Shown here: positions 1 to 15,000 of the stretch, in pieces | Layout: the number at the start of each line of letters is the position of its first letter | How positions within the stretch are numbered: position 1 is the stretch's first letter | DNA from: Ascarosepion bandense | Lineage: Eukaryota > Mollusca > Cephalopoda > Sepiida > Sepiidae | Assembly: GCA_037127315.1 (NCBI GenBank) | Contig: JBBBDQ010001287.1 | Span: forward strand, 4,276,501 to 4,340,500 | Length of the DNA: 64,000 nucleotides | Direction of reading: 5' to 3' | Position numbers and translations under genes: made by a program | The notes under the pieces: generated by a model | What the model was told of the DNA's origin: nothing | What the model saw: only the letters and a program-made list of their open reading frames with translations | The model's database searches: none

Positions 1-3000
1 TTTTCTTCTTTTGTTAAATACTGGGGGCTGCATATTCTTAGTGCTCTTAAGAATAAACCTATAATAATACCAGATTTGATTTTGGAAGAGTGACTGAATA
101 TCATATTACACAAATAACAACAAAGACGCTCATATTATGTGCCTTTCTTTTTACATTGAGTAAAGTGATATGGAAGTGATCAAATTTCTGAATGTTCTTT
201 CTATATATTTTTTCTTCTTTTGTTAAATACTGAGGGCTGCATATTCTTAGTGTCATAAGAACCAAACTATAATATTACCAGATTTGATTTTGGAAGAGTG
301 ACTAGATATCATATTACACAAAAATAATAAAGACATCGCAATATGTGCCTTTCTTTTGCATTGTGAGTAAAATGATGGGTAATGCAAGTTTCTGAATATT
401 TGCTTTCTATGTATTTTTCTTCTTTTGTTAAATACTGGGGCTGCATATTCTTGAGTATGTAAGAATAAACCTATAATAATGCTGCAGATTTGATTTTGGA
501 AGAGTGACTAGATATCATATTACACAAAATAACAACAAAGACGCTCATGTTATGTGTGCCTTTCTTTTGCATTGTGAGTAAAGTGATATGGGTAATGCAA
601 GTTTTCTGAATGTTCTTTCTATATATTTTTCTTCTTTTGTTAAATACTAGGGGCTGCATATTCTTTTAGTGCTCTTAAGAATAAACCTATAATAATACCA
701 GATTTGATTTTGGAAGAAGTGACTAGATATCATATTACACAAAAGCCCGCAACAAAGACGCTCATATCATGTGCCTTTCTTTGCATTGTGAGTAAAGTAT
801 TATGGAGTAGTAAGTTTCTGAATGTTCTTTCTATATATTTTTCTTCTTTTGTTAAATACTGGGGGCTGCATATTCTTGGAAAGGTACTCTTAAGAATAAA
901 CCTATAATAATACCAGATTTGATTTTGGAAGAGTGATAGATGTACTCATATTACACAAATAACAACAAAGACGCTCATATTATGTGCCTTTCTTTTTTGC
1001 ATTGTGAGTAAGTGACCTGTATAGGTAGTAAGTTTCTAAGATATTCTTTCTATGTATTTTCTTCTTTTGTTAAATACTGGGGGCTGCATATTCTTAGTGC
1101 TCTTTTAAAATAAACCACTATAATAATACTGAATTTGATTTTGGAAGAGAGTATTAGATGTCATATTACACACAAAAACTAATAATAAGACGCGCTCATA
1201 TTATGTATGCCTTTCTTTTTGCATTGTGAGTAAAGTGATATGAGAAGTGTGCAAGTTTCTGAATGTTCTTTCTATATATTATTTTTCTTCTTTTGTTAAA
1301 TACTGTGGGGGGCTGCATATTCTTAGTGCTCTTAAGAATAAACCTATAATAATACCAGATTTGATTTTGGAAGAGTGACTAGATATCATATTACACAAAA
1401 ATAACAACAAAGACGCTCATGTCATGTGCCTTTCTTTTGCATTGTGAGTAAAGTAAATATAGGTAATGCAAGTTTCTGAATGTTCTTCTATATATATTTT
1501 CTTCTTTTGTTAAATACTGGAGGCTGCATATTCTTAGTGCTCTTAAGAATAAACCTATATCATCTATAGTTGATTTTGGAAGAGTGACTGAATATCATAT
1601 TACACAAAAATAACCAGCAAAGACGCTCATATTATGTGCCTTTTTCTTTTTTGCATTGGTGAAGTGATATGGAGTGATACCTACAAGTTTCTGAATGTTT
1701 TTTCTATGTATTTTTCTTCTTTTGTTGTTAATTACTGGGGGGCTGCATATTCTTAGTGCTCTTAAGAATAAACCTATAATATTATGATTTTGAGAGGAGT
1801 GACTGAATGTCATATTACCCAAATAACAACAAAGACGCTCTGTATTATGTGCCTTTCTTTTTACATTGTGAATAAAGTGATATGGGTAATGCAAGTTTCT
1901 AGTGTTCTTTCTATATTTTTCTTCTTTGTTAAATACTGGGGGGGCTGCATATTCTTAGTGCTCAAGAATAAATATAATACCAATTTGTTTTGGAAGAGTG
2001 ACTAGATATCATATTACACAAAAAAATAACAACAAAGACGCTCATATTATGTGTACTTTTTTTTCTTTTGCATTGTGAATAAAGTGATATAGGTAATGCA
2101 GTTTCTGAATGTGCTTTCTATATATTTTCTTCCTTTTGTTAAATACTGAGGGCTGCATATTCTTAGTGCTCTTAGAATAAACCTATAATAATACCAGATT
2201 TGATTTTGGAAGAGTGACTAGATATCTGTGTACACAAAATAACAACAAAGACGCTCATATTGTGTGCCTTTCTTTTTGCATTGTGGTAAAGTGATATGGG
2301 TAATGCAAGTTTCTGAATGTTCTTTCTATGTATTTTCTTCTTTTGTTAAATGCTGGGGGCTGCATATTCTTAGTGCTCTTAAGAATAAACTATAATAATA
2401 CCAGATTTGATTTTGGAAGAGTGACTAGATATCATATTGTCACCAACAAAGACGCTCATATTATGTGCCTTTCTTTTTTTGCATTGTGAATAAAGTGATA
2501 TGGGTAGCCTGAAGTTTCTGAATGTTCTCTATATTTTCTTCTTTTGTTTAAATACTGGGGGCTGCATATTCTTGGTGCTCTTAAGAATATAAACCTATAA
2601 TAATACCAGATTTGATTTTGGAAGAGTGACTGAATATCATATTACACAAAAATAACAACAGGAACGCTCATATTATGTGCTTTTTCTTTTGCATTGTGAA
2701 TAAAGTGATATGGGTAATGCAAGTTTCAATCACTTTCTATATATTTTTCTTCTTTCTTTTGTTAAATTACTGAGGCTGCACATATGTAGTGCTCTTAAGA
2801 ATAAACCTATAATAATACCAGATTTGATTTTGGAAGAGAGTGACTAGATATCATATTACAAAAAATAACAACAAAGACACTCATATTATGTGCCTTTCTT
2901 TACATTGTGAGTAAAGTGATATGGGTAATGCAAGTTTCTGAATGTTCTTTCTATGTATTTTTTCTTCTTTGTTAAATACTGGGGGCTGCATATTCTTAGT

Positions 3001-6000
3001 GCTCTTAAGAATAAACCTATAATAATACCAGATTTGATTTTGGAAGGAAAGTGACTGAATGTCATATTACACAAAATAACAACAAAATAACTCATATTAT
3101 GTGCCTTTTTCTTTTGCATTGTGAATAAAAGTGATATGGGTAATGCAAATTCCTGAATGTTCTTTCTATGTATTTTTCTTCTTTTGTTAAATACTGGGGG
3201 CTGCATATTCTTAGTGCTCTTAAAATAAACCTATAATAATACCAGATTTGATTTTGGAAGAGTCTTTTCAAATATCATATTACACAAAAATAACAACAAA
3301 GACGCTCATATTATGTGCCTTTATTTTTGCATTGTGAATAAAGTGATATGGGTAATGCAAGTTTCTGAATGTTCTTTCTATGTATTTTTTCTTCTTTTGT
3401 TAAATACTGGGGGCTGCATATTCTTAGTGCTCTTAAGAATAAACCTATAATAATACCAGATTTGATTTTTGGAAGAGTGACTAGATATCATATTACACAA
3501 AAATAACAACAAAGACGCTCATATTATGTGCCTTTCTTTTTGCATTGTGAATAAAGTGATATGGGTAATGCAAGTTTCTGAATGTTCTTTCTATGTATTT
3601 TTTCTTCTTTTGTTAAATACTGGGGGCTGCATATTCTTAGTGCTCTTAAGAATAAACCTATAATAATACCAGATTTGATTTTGGAAGAGTGACTAGATAT
3701 CATATTACACAAAAATAACAACAAAGACGCTCATATTATGTGCCTTTCTTTTTGCATTGTGAATAAAGTGATATGGGTAATGCAAGTTTCTGTATGTTCT
3801 TTCTATGTATTTTTCTTCTTTTGTTAAATACTGGGGGCTGCATATTCTTAGTGCTCTTAAGAATAAACCTATAATAATACCAGATTTGATTTTGGAAGAG
3901 TGACTAGATATCATATTACACACAAAAATAACAACAAAGACGCTCATATTATGTGCCTTTCTTTTTGCATTGTGAATAAAGTGATATGGGTAATGCAAGT
4001 TTCTGAATGTTCTTTCTATGTATTTTCTTCTTTGTTAAATACTGGGGGCTGCATATTCTTAGTGCTCTTAAGAATAAACCTATAATAATACCAGATTTGA
4101 TTTTGGAAGAGTCACTAGATATCATATTACACAAAAATAACAACAAAGACGCTCATATTATGTGCCTTTCTTTTTGCATTGTGAATAAAGTGATATGGGT
4201 AATGCAAGTTTCTGAATGTTCTTTCTATATATTTTCTTCTTTTGTTAAATACTGGGGGCTGCATATTCTTAGTGCTCTTAAGAATAAACCTATAATAATA
4301 CCAGATTTGATTTTGGAAGAGTGACTAGATATCATATTACACAAAAATAACAACAAAGACGCTCATATTATGTGCCTTTCTTTTGCATTGTGAATAAAGT
4401 GATATGGGTAATGCAAGTTTCTGAATGTTCTTTCTATGTATTTTTTCTTCTTTTGTTAAATACTGGGGGCTGCATATTCTTAGTGCTCTTAAGAATAAAC
4501 CTATAATAATACCAGATTTGATTTTGGAAGAGTGACTAGATATCATATTACACAAAAATAACAACAAAGACGCTCATATTATGTGCCTTTCTTTTTGCAT
4601 TGTGAGTAAAGTGATATGGGTAATCCAAGTTTCTAAATGTTCTTTCTATATATTTTCTTCTTTTGTTAAATACTGGGGGCTGCATATTCTTAGTGCTCTT
4701 AAGAATAAACCTATAATAATACCAGATTTGATTTTGGAAGAGTGACTAGATATCATATTACACAAAAATAACAACAAAGACGCTCATATTATGTGCCTTT
4801 CTTTTTGCATTGTGAGTAAAGTGATATGGGTAATGCAAGTTTCTGAATGTTCTTTCTATGTATTTTCTTCTTTTGTTAAATACTGAGGGCTGCATATTCT
4901 TAGTGCTCTTAAGAATAAACCTATAATAATACCAGATTTGATTTTGGAAGAGTGACTAGATATCATATTACACAAAAATAACAACAAAGCCAGCTCATAT
5001 TATGTGCCTTTCTTTTGCATTGTGAGTAAAGTGATATGGGTAATGCAAGTTTCTGAATGTTCTTTCTATATATTTTTCTTCTTTGTTAAATACTAGGGGG
5101 CTGCATATTCTTAGTGCTCTTAGAATAAACCTATAATAATACCAGATTTGATTTTGGAAAGTGACTAGATATCATATTACACAAATAACAACAAAGACGC
5201 TCATATCATGTGCCTTTCTTTTTGCATTGTGGTAGTGATATGGGTAATGCAAGTTTCTGAATGTTCTTTCTATATATTTTTCTTCTTTTTGTTAAATACT
5301 GGGGGCTGCATATTCTTAGTGCTCTTAGAATAAACCTATAATAATACCAGATTTGATTTTGGAAGAGTGACTAGATATCATATTACACAAAAATAACAAC
5401 AAAGACGCTCATATTATGTGCCTTTCTTTTGCATTGTGAATAAAGTGATATGGGTAATGCAAGTTTCTGAATGTGCTTTCTATATATTTTCTTCTTTTGT
5501 TAAATACTGGGGGCTGCATATTCTTAGTGCTCTTAAGAATAAACCTATAATAATACCAGATTTGATTTTGGAAGAGTGACTAGATATCATATTACAAAAA
5601 TAACAACAAAGACGCTCATATTATGTGCCTTTCTTTTGCATTGTGAGTAAAGTGATATGGGTAATGCAAGTTTCTGAATGTTCTTTCTATATATTTTTCT
5701 TCTTTTGTTAAATACTGGGGGCTGCATATTTCTTGGGTATATAAGAATAAACCTATAATAATACCAGATTTGATTTTGGAAGAGTGACTAGATATCATAT
5801 TACACAAAAATAACAACAAAGACGCTCATATCATGTGCCTTTCTTTTTGCATTGTGGTAAGAGTGATATGGGTAATGCAGTTTTCTGAATGTTCTTTCTA
5901 TATATTTTTCTTCTTTTGTTAAATACTAGGCCATATTCTTAGTGCTCTTAAGAATAAACCTATAATAATACCAGATTTGATTTTGGAAGAGTGACTAGAT

Positions 6001-9000
6001 ATCATATTACACAAAAATAACAACAAAGACGCTCATATTATGTGCCTTTCTTTTTGCATTGTGAATAAAGTGATATAGACAATGCAAGTTTCTGAATGTG
6101 CTTTCTATATATTTTTTCTTCTTTTGTTAAATACTGGGGGCTGCATATTCTTAGTGCTCTTAAGAATAAACCTATAATAATACCAGATTTGATTTTGGAA
6201 GAGTGACTAGATATCATATTACACAAAAATAACAGCAAAGACACTCATATTATGTGCCTTTCTTTGCATTGTGAGTAAAGTGATATGGGTAATGCAAGTT
6301 TCTGAATGTTCTTTCTATGTATTTTCTTCTTTTGTTAAATACTGGGGGCTGCATATTCTTAGTGCTCTTAAGAATAAACCTATAATAATACCAGATTTGA
6401 TTTTGGAAGAGTGACTAGATATCATATTACACAAAAATAACAACAAAGACGCTCATATTATGTGCCTTTCTTTTTGCATTGTGAATAAAGTGATATGGGT
6501 AATGCAAGTTTCTGAATGTTCTTTCTATATATTTTTCTTCTTTTGTTAAATACTGGGGGCTGCATATTCTTAGTGCTCTTAAGAATAAACCTATAATAAT
6601 ACCAGATTTGATTTTGGAAGAGTGACTAGATATCATATTACACAAAAATAATAAGACGCTCATATTATGTGCCTTTCTTTTTGCATTGTGAATAAAGTGA
6701 TATGGGTAATGCAAGTTTCTGAATGTGCTTTCTATATATTTTTTCTTCTTTTGTTAAATACTGGGGGCTGCATATTCTTAGTGCTCTTAAGAATAAACCT
6801 ATAATAATACCAGATTTGATTTTGGAAGAGTGACTAGATATCATATTACACAAAAATAACAACAAAGACGCTCATATTATGTGCCTTTCTTTTTGCATTG
6901 TGAATAAAGTGATATGGGTAATGCAAGTTTCTGAATGTTCTTTCTATGTATTTTTCTTCTTTTGTTAAATACTGGGGGCTGCATATTCTTAGTGCTCTTA
7001 AGAATAAACCTATAATAATACCAGATTTGATTTTGGAAGAGTCACTAGATATCATATTACACAAAAATAACAACAAAGACGCTCATATTATGTGCCTTTC
7101 TTTTTGCATTGTGAATAAAGTGATATGGGTAATGCAAGTTTCTGAATGTTCTTTCTATGTATTTTTCTTCTTTTGTTAAATACTGGGGGCTGCATATTCT
7201 TAGTGCTCTTAAGAATAAACCTATAATAATACCAGATTTGATTTTGGAAGAGTCACTAGATATCATATTACACAAAAATAACAACAAAGACGCTCATATT
7301 ATGTGCCTTTCTTTTTGCATTGTGAATAAAGTGATATGGGTAATGCAAGTTTCTGAATGTTCTTTCTATGTATTTTTCTTCTTTTGTTAAATACTGGGGG
7401 CTGCATATTCTTAGTGCTCTTAAGAATAAACCTATAATAATACCAGATTTGATTTTGGAAGAGTGACTAGATATCATATTACACAAAAATAACAACAAAG
7501 ACGCTCATATTATGTGCCTTTCTTTTTGCATTGTGAATAAAGTGATATGGGTAATGCAAGTTTCTGAATGTTCTTTCTATGTATTTTTCTTCTTTTGTTA
7601 AATACTGGGGGCTGCATATTCTTAGTGCTCTTAAGAATAAACCTATAATAATACCAGATTTGATTTTGGAAGAGTGACTAGATATCTATTACAAAAATAA
7701 CAACAAAGACGCTCATATTATGTGCCTTTCTTTTTGCATTGTGAATAAAGTGATATGGGTAATGCAAGTTTCTGAATGTTCTTTCTATGTATTTTTCTTC
7801 TTTTGTTAAATACTGGGGGCTGCATATTCTTAGTGCTCTTAAGAATAAACCTATAATAATACCAGATTTGATTTTGGAAGAGTCACTAGATATCATATTA
7901 CACAAAAATAACAACAAAGACGCTCATATTATGTGCCTTTCTTTTTGCATTGTGAATAAAGTGATATGGGTAATGCAAGTTTCTGAATGTTCTTTTCTAT
8001 GTATTTTTCTTCTTTTGTTAAATACTGGGGGCTGCATATTCTTAGTGCTCTTAAGAATAAACCTATAATAATACCAGATTTGATTTTGGAAGAGTCACTA
8101 GATATCATATTACACAAAAATAACAACAAAGACGCTCATATTATGTGCCTTTCTTTTGCATTGTGAATAAAGTGATATGGGTAATGCAAGTTTCTGAATG
8201 TTCTTTCTATGTATTTTTCTTCTTTTGTTAAATACTGGGGGCTGCATATTCTTAGTGCTCTTAAGAATAAACCTATAATAATACCAGATTTGATTTTGGA
8301 AGAGTGACTAGATATCATATTACACAAAAATAACAACAAAGACGCTCATATTATGTGCCTTTCTTTTTGCATTGTGAATAAAGTGATATGGGTAATGCAA
8401 GTTTCTGAATGTTCTTTCTATGTATTTTTCTTCTTTTGTTAAATACTGGGGGCTGCATATTCTTAGTGCTCTTAAAGAATAAACCTATAATAATACCAGA
8501 TTTGATTTTGGAAGAGTGACTAGATATCATATTACACAAAAATAACAACAAAGACGCTCATATTATGTTGCCTTTCTTTTTGCATTGTGAATAAAGTGAT
8601 ATGGGTAATGCAAGTTTCTGAATGTTCTTTCTATGTATTTTTCTTCTTTTGTTAAATACTGGGGGCTGCATATTCTTAGTGCTCTTAAGAATAAACCTAT
8701 AATAATACCAGATTTGATTTTGGAAGAGTGACTAGATATCATATTACACAAAAATAACAACAAAGACGCTCATATTATGTGCCTTTCTTTTTGCATTGTG
8801 AATAAAGTGATATGGGTAATGCAAGTTTCTGAATGTTCTTTTCTATGTATTTTCTTCTTTTGTTAAATACTGGGGGCTGCATATTCTTAGTGCTCTTAAG
8901 AATAAACCTATAATAATACCAGCTTTTGATTTTGGAAGAGTGACTAGATATCATATTACACAAAAATAACAACAAAGACGCTCATATTATGTGCCTTTCT

Positions 9001-12000
9001 TTTGCATTGTGAATAAAGTGATATGGGTAATGCAAGTTTCTGAATGTGCTTTCTATATTTTTCTTCTTTTGTTAAATACTGGGGGCTGCATATTCTTAGT
9101 GCTCTTAAGAATAAACCTATAATAATACCAGATTTGATTTTGGAAGAGTGACTAGATATCATATTACACAAAAATAACAACAAAGACGCTCATATTATGT
9201 GCCTTTCTTTTTGCATTGTGAATAAAGTGATATGGGTAATGCAAGTTTCTGAATGTTCTTTCTATGTATTTTTCTTCTTTTGTTAAATACTGGGGGCTGC
9301 ATATTCTTAGTGCTCTTAAGAATAAACCTATAATAATACCAGATTTGATTTTGGAAGAGTGACTAGATATCATATTACACAAAAATAACAACAAAGACGC
9401 TCATATTATGTGCCTTTCTTTTTTGCATTGTGAATAAAGTGATATGGGTATGCAAGTTTTCACGAATGTTCTTTCTGTATGTATTTTCTTCTTTTGTTAA
9501 ATACTGGGGGCTGCATATTCTTAGTGCTCTTAAGAATAAACCTATAATAATACCAGATTTGATTTTGGAAGAGTGACTAGATATCATATTACACAAAAAT
9601 AACAACAAAGACGCTCATATTATGTGCCTTTCTTTTTGCATTGTGAATAAAGTGATATGGGTAATGCAAGTTTCTGAATGTTCTTTCTATGTATTTTTTC
9701 TTCTTTTGTTAAATACTGGGAGCTGCATATTCTTAGTGCTCTTAAGAATAAACCTGGCATAATACCAATTTGATTTTGGAAGAGTGACTAGATATCATAT
9801 TACACAAAAATAACAACAAAGACGCTCATATTATGTGCCTTTCTTTTTGCATTGTGAATAAAGTGATATGGGTAATGCAAGTTTCTGAATGTTCTTTCTA
9901 TGTATTTTTCTTCTTTTGTTAAATACTGGGGGCTGCATATTCTTAGTGCTCTTAAGAATAAACCTATAATAATACCAGATTTGATTTTGGAAGAGTGACT
10001 AGATATCATATTACACAAAAATAACAACAAAGACGCTCATATTATGTGCCTTTCTTTTGCATTGTGAATAAAAGTGATATGGGTAATGCAAGTTTCTGAA
10101 TGTTCTTTCTATGTATTTTCTTCTTTTGTTAAATACTGGGGGCTGCATATTCTTAGTGCTCTTAAGAATAAACCTATAATAATACCAGCTTTGATTTTGG
10201 AAGAGTGACTAGATATCATATTACACAAAAATAACAACAAAGACGCTCATATTATGTGCCTTTCTTTTTGCATTGTGAATAAAGTGATATGGGTAATGCA
10301 AGTTTTCTGAATGTGCTTTCTATATATTTTTCTTCTTTTGTTAAATACTGGGAGCTGCATATTCTTAGTGCTCTTAGAAATAAACCTATAATAATACCAG
10401 ATTTGATTTTGGAAGAGCTGACTAGATATCATATTACACAAAAATAACAACAAAGACGCTCATATTATGTGCCTTTCTTTGCATTGTGAATAAAGTGATA
10501 TGGGTAATGCAAGTTTCTGAATGTTCTTTCTATGTATTTTTCTTCTTTTGTTAAATACTGGGGGCTGCATATTCTTAGTGCTCTTAAGAATAAACCTATA
10601 ATAATACCAGATTTGATTTTGGAAGAGTGACTAGATATCATATTACACAAAAATAACAACAAAGACGCTCATATTATGTGCCTTTCTTTTTGCATTGTGA
10701 ATAAAGTGATATGGGTAATGCAAGTTTCTGAATGTTCTTTCTATGTATTTTTCTTCTTTTGTTAAATACTGGGAGCTGCATATTCTTAGTGCTCTTAAGA
10801 ATAAACCTATAATAATACCAGATTTGATTTTGGAAGAGTGACTAGATATCATATTACACAAAAATAACAACAAAGACGCTCATATTATGTGCCTTTTCTT
10901 TTTGCATTGTGAATAAAGTGATATGGGTAATGCAAGTTTCTGAATGTTCTTTCTATGTATTTTTCTTCTTTTGTTAAATACTGGGGGCTGCATATTCTTA
11001 GTGCTCTTAAGAATAAACCTATAATAATACCAGCTTTGATTTTGGAAAGTGACTAGATATCATATTACACAAAAATAACAACAAAGACGCTCATATTATG
11101 TGCCTTTCTTTTTGCATTGTGAATAAAGTGATATGGGTAATGCAAGTTTCTGAATGTGCTTTCTATATATTTTTTCTTCTTTTGTTAAATACTGGGGGCT
11201 GCATATTCTTAGTGCTCTTAGAATAAACCTATAATAATACCAGATTTGATTTTGGGAAGAGTGACTAGATATCATATTACACAAAAATAACAACAAAGAC
11301 GCTCATATTATGTGCCTTTCTTTTTGCATTGTGAATAAAGTGATATGGGTAATGCAAGTTTCTGAATGTTCTTTCTATGTATTTTTCTTCTTTTGTTAAA
11401 TACTGGGGGCTGCATTCTTAGTGCTCTTAAGAATAAACCTATAATAATACCAGATTTGATTTTGGAAGAGTGACTAGATATCATATTACACAAAAATAAC
11501 AACAAAGACGCTCATATTATGTGCCTTTCTTTTTGCATTGTGAATAAAGTGATATGGGTAATGCAAGTTTCTGAATGTTCTTTCTATGTATTTTCTTCTT
11601 TTGTTAAATACTGGGGGCTGCATATTCTTAGTGCTCTTAAGAATAAACCTATAATAATACCAGATTTGATTTTGGAAGAGTGACTAGATATCATATTACA
11701 CAAAAATAACAACAAAGACGCTCATATTATGTGCCTTTCTTTTTGCATTGTGAATAAAGTGATATGGGTAATGCAAGTTTCTGAATGTTCTTTCTATGTA
11801 TTTTTCTTCTTTTGTTAAATACTGGGGGCTGCATATTCTTAGTGCTCTTAAGAATAAACCTATAATAATACCAGATTTGATTTTGGAAGAGTGACTAGAT
11901 ATCATATTACACAAAAATAACAACAAAGACGCTCATATTATGTGCCTTTCTTTTGCATTGTGAATAAAGTGATATGGGTAATGCAAGTTTCTGAATGTTC

Positions 12001-15000
12001 TTTCTATGTATTTTCTTCTTTTGTTAAATACTGGGGGCTGCATATTCTTAGTGCTCTTAAGAATAAACCTATAATAATACCAGATTTGATTTTGGAAGAG
12101 TGACTAGATATCATATTACACAAAAATAACAACAAAGACGCTCATATTATGTGCCTTTCTTTTTGCATTGTGAATAAAGTGATATGGGTAATGCAAGTTT
12201 CTGAATGTTCTTTCTATATATTTTTCTTCTTTTGTTAAATACTGGGGCTGCATATTCTTAGTGCTCTTAAGAATAAACCTATAATAATACCAGATTTGAT
12301 TTTGGAAGAGTGACTAGATATCATATTACACAAAAATAACAACAAAGACGCTCATATTATGTGCCTTTCTTTTTGCATTGTGAATAAAAAGTGATATGGG
12401 TAATGCAAGTTTCTGAATGTTCTTTCTATATATTTTTCTTCTTTGTTAAATATTGGAGGCTGCATATTCTTAGTGCTCTTAAGAATAAACCTATAATAAT
12501 ACCAGATTTGATTTTGGAAGAGTGACTAGATATCATATTACACAAAAATAACAACAAAGACGCTCATATTATGTGCCTTTCTTTTTGCATTGTGAATAAA
12601 GTGATATGGGTAATGCAAGTTTCTGAATGTTCTTTCTATATATTTTCTTCTTTTGTTAAATACTGGGGGCTGCATATTCTTAGTGCTCTTAAGAATAAAC
12701 CTATAATAATACCAGATTTGATTTTGGAAGAGTGACTAGATATCATATTACACAAAAATAACAACAAAGACGCTCATATTATGTGCCTTTCTTTTTGCAT
12801 TGTGAATAAAGTGATATGGGTAATGCAAGTTTCTGAATGTTCTTTCTATATATTTTTCTTCTTTTGTTAAATACTGGGGGCTGCATATTCTTAGTGCTCT
12901 TAAGAATAAACCTATAATAATACCAGATTTGATTTTGGAAGAGTGACTAGATATCATATTACACAAAAATAACAACAAAGACGCTCATATTATGTGCCTT
13001 TCTTTTGCATTGTGAGTAAAGTGATATGGGTAATGCAAGTTTCTGAATGTTCTTTCTATGTATTTTCTTCTTTTGTTAAATACTGGGGGCTGCATATTCT
13101 TAGTGCTCTTAAGAATAAACCTATAATAATACCAGATTTGATTTTGGAAGAGTGACTAGATATCATATTACACAAAAATAACAACAAAGACGCTCATATT
13201 ATGTGCCTTTCTTTGCATTGTGAGTAAAGTGATATGGGTAATGCAAGTTTCTGAATGTTCTTTCTATATATTTTCTTCTTTTGTTAAATACTGGGGGCTG
13301 CATATTCTTAGTGCTCTTAAGAATAAACCTATAATAATACCAGATTTGATTTTGGAAGAGTGACTAGATATCATATTACACAAAAATAACAACAAAGACG
13401 CTCATATTGGCCCTTTCTTTTTGCATTGTGGTAAAGTGATATGGGTAATGCAAGTTTCTGAATGTTCTTTCTATATATTTTTTCTTCTTTTGTTAAATAC
13501 TAGGGGCTGCATATTCTTAGTGCTCTTAAGAATAAACCTATAATAATACCAGATTTGATTTTGGAAGAGTGACTAGATATCATATTACACAAAAATAACA
13601 ACAAAGACGCTCATATTATGTGCCTTTCTTTTTGCATTGTGAATAAAGTGATATGGGTAATGCAAGTTTCTGAATATTTCTTTCTATGTATTTTTCTTCT
13701 TTTGTTAAATACTGGGGGCTGCATATTCTTAGTGCTCTTAAGAATAAACCTATAATAATACCAGATTTGATTTTGGAAGAGTGACTAGATATCATATTAC
13801 ACAAAAATAACAACAAAGACGCTCATATTATGTGCCTTTCTTTTGCATTGTGAATAAAGTGATATGGGTAATGCAAGTTTCTGAATGTTCTTTCTATATA
13901 TTTTCTTCTTTTGTTAAATACTGGGGGCTGCATATTCTTAGTGCTCTTAAGAATAAACCTATAATAATACCAGATTTGATTTTTGGAAGAGTGACTAGAT
14001 ATCATATTACACAAAAATAACAACAAAGACGCTCATATTATGTGCCTTTCTTTTTTTGCATTGTGAGTAAAGTGATATGGGTAATGCAAGTTTCTGAATG
14101 TTCTTTCTATGTATTTTTCTTCTTTTGTTAAATACTGGGGGCTGCATATTCTTAGTGCTCTTAAGAATAAACCTATAATAATACCAGATTTGATTTTGGA
14201 AAAGTGACTAGTATCATATTACACAAAAATAACAACAAAGACGCTCATATTATGTACCTTTCTTTTTGCATTGTGAGTAAAGTGATATGGGTAATGCAAG
14301 TTTCTGAATGTTCTTTCTATATATTTTCTTCTTTTGTTAAATACTGGGGGCTGCATATTCTTAGTGCTCTTAAGAATAAACCTATAATAATACCAGATTT
14401 GATTTTGGAAGAGTGACTAGATATCATATTACACAAAAATAACAACAAAGACGCTCATATTATGTGCCTTTCTTTTTGCATTGTGAGTAAAGTGATATGG
14501 GTAATGCAAGTTTCTGAATGTTCTTTCTATATATTTTTCTTCTTTTGTTAAATACTGGGGGCTGCATATTCTTAGTGCTCTTAAGAATAAACCTATAATA
14601 ATACCAGATTTGATTTTGGAAGAGTGACTAGATATCATATTACACACAAAAATAACAACAAAGACGCTCATATTATGTGCCTTTCTTTTTGCATTGTGAA
14701 TAAAGTGATATGGGTAATGCAAGTTTCTGAATGTTCTTTCTATGTATTTTTCTTCTTTTGTTAAATACTGGGGGGCTGCATATTCTTAGTGCTCTTAAGA
14801 ATAAACCTATAATAATACCAGATTTGATTTTGGAAGAGTGACTAGATATCATATTACACAAAAATAACAAAGACGCTCTTATTATGTGCCTTTCTTTTTG
14901 CATTGTGAATAAAGTGATATGGGTAATGCAAGTTTCTGAATGTTCTTTCTATATATTTTCTTCTTTTGTTAAATACTGGGAGCTGCATATTCTTAGTGCT

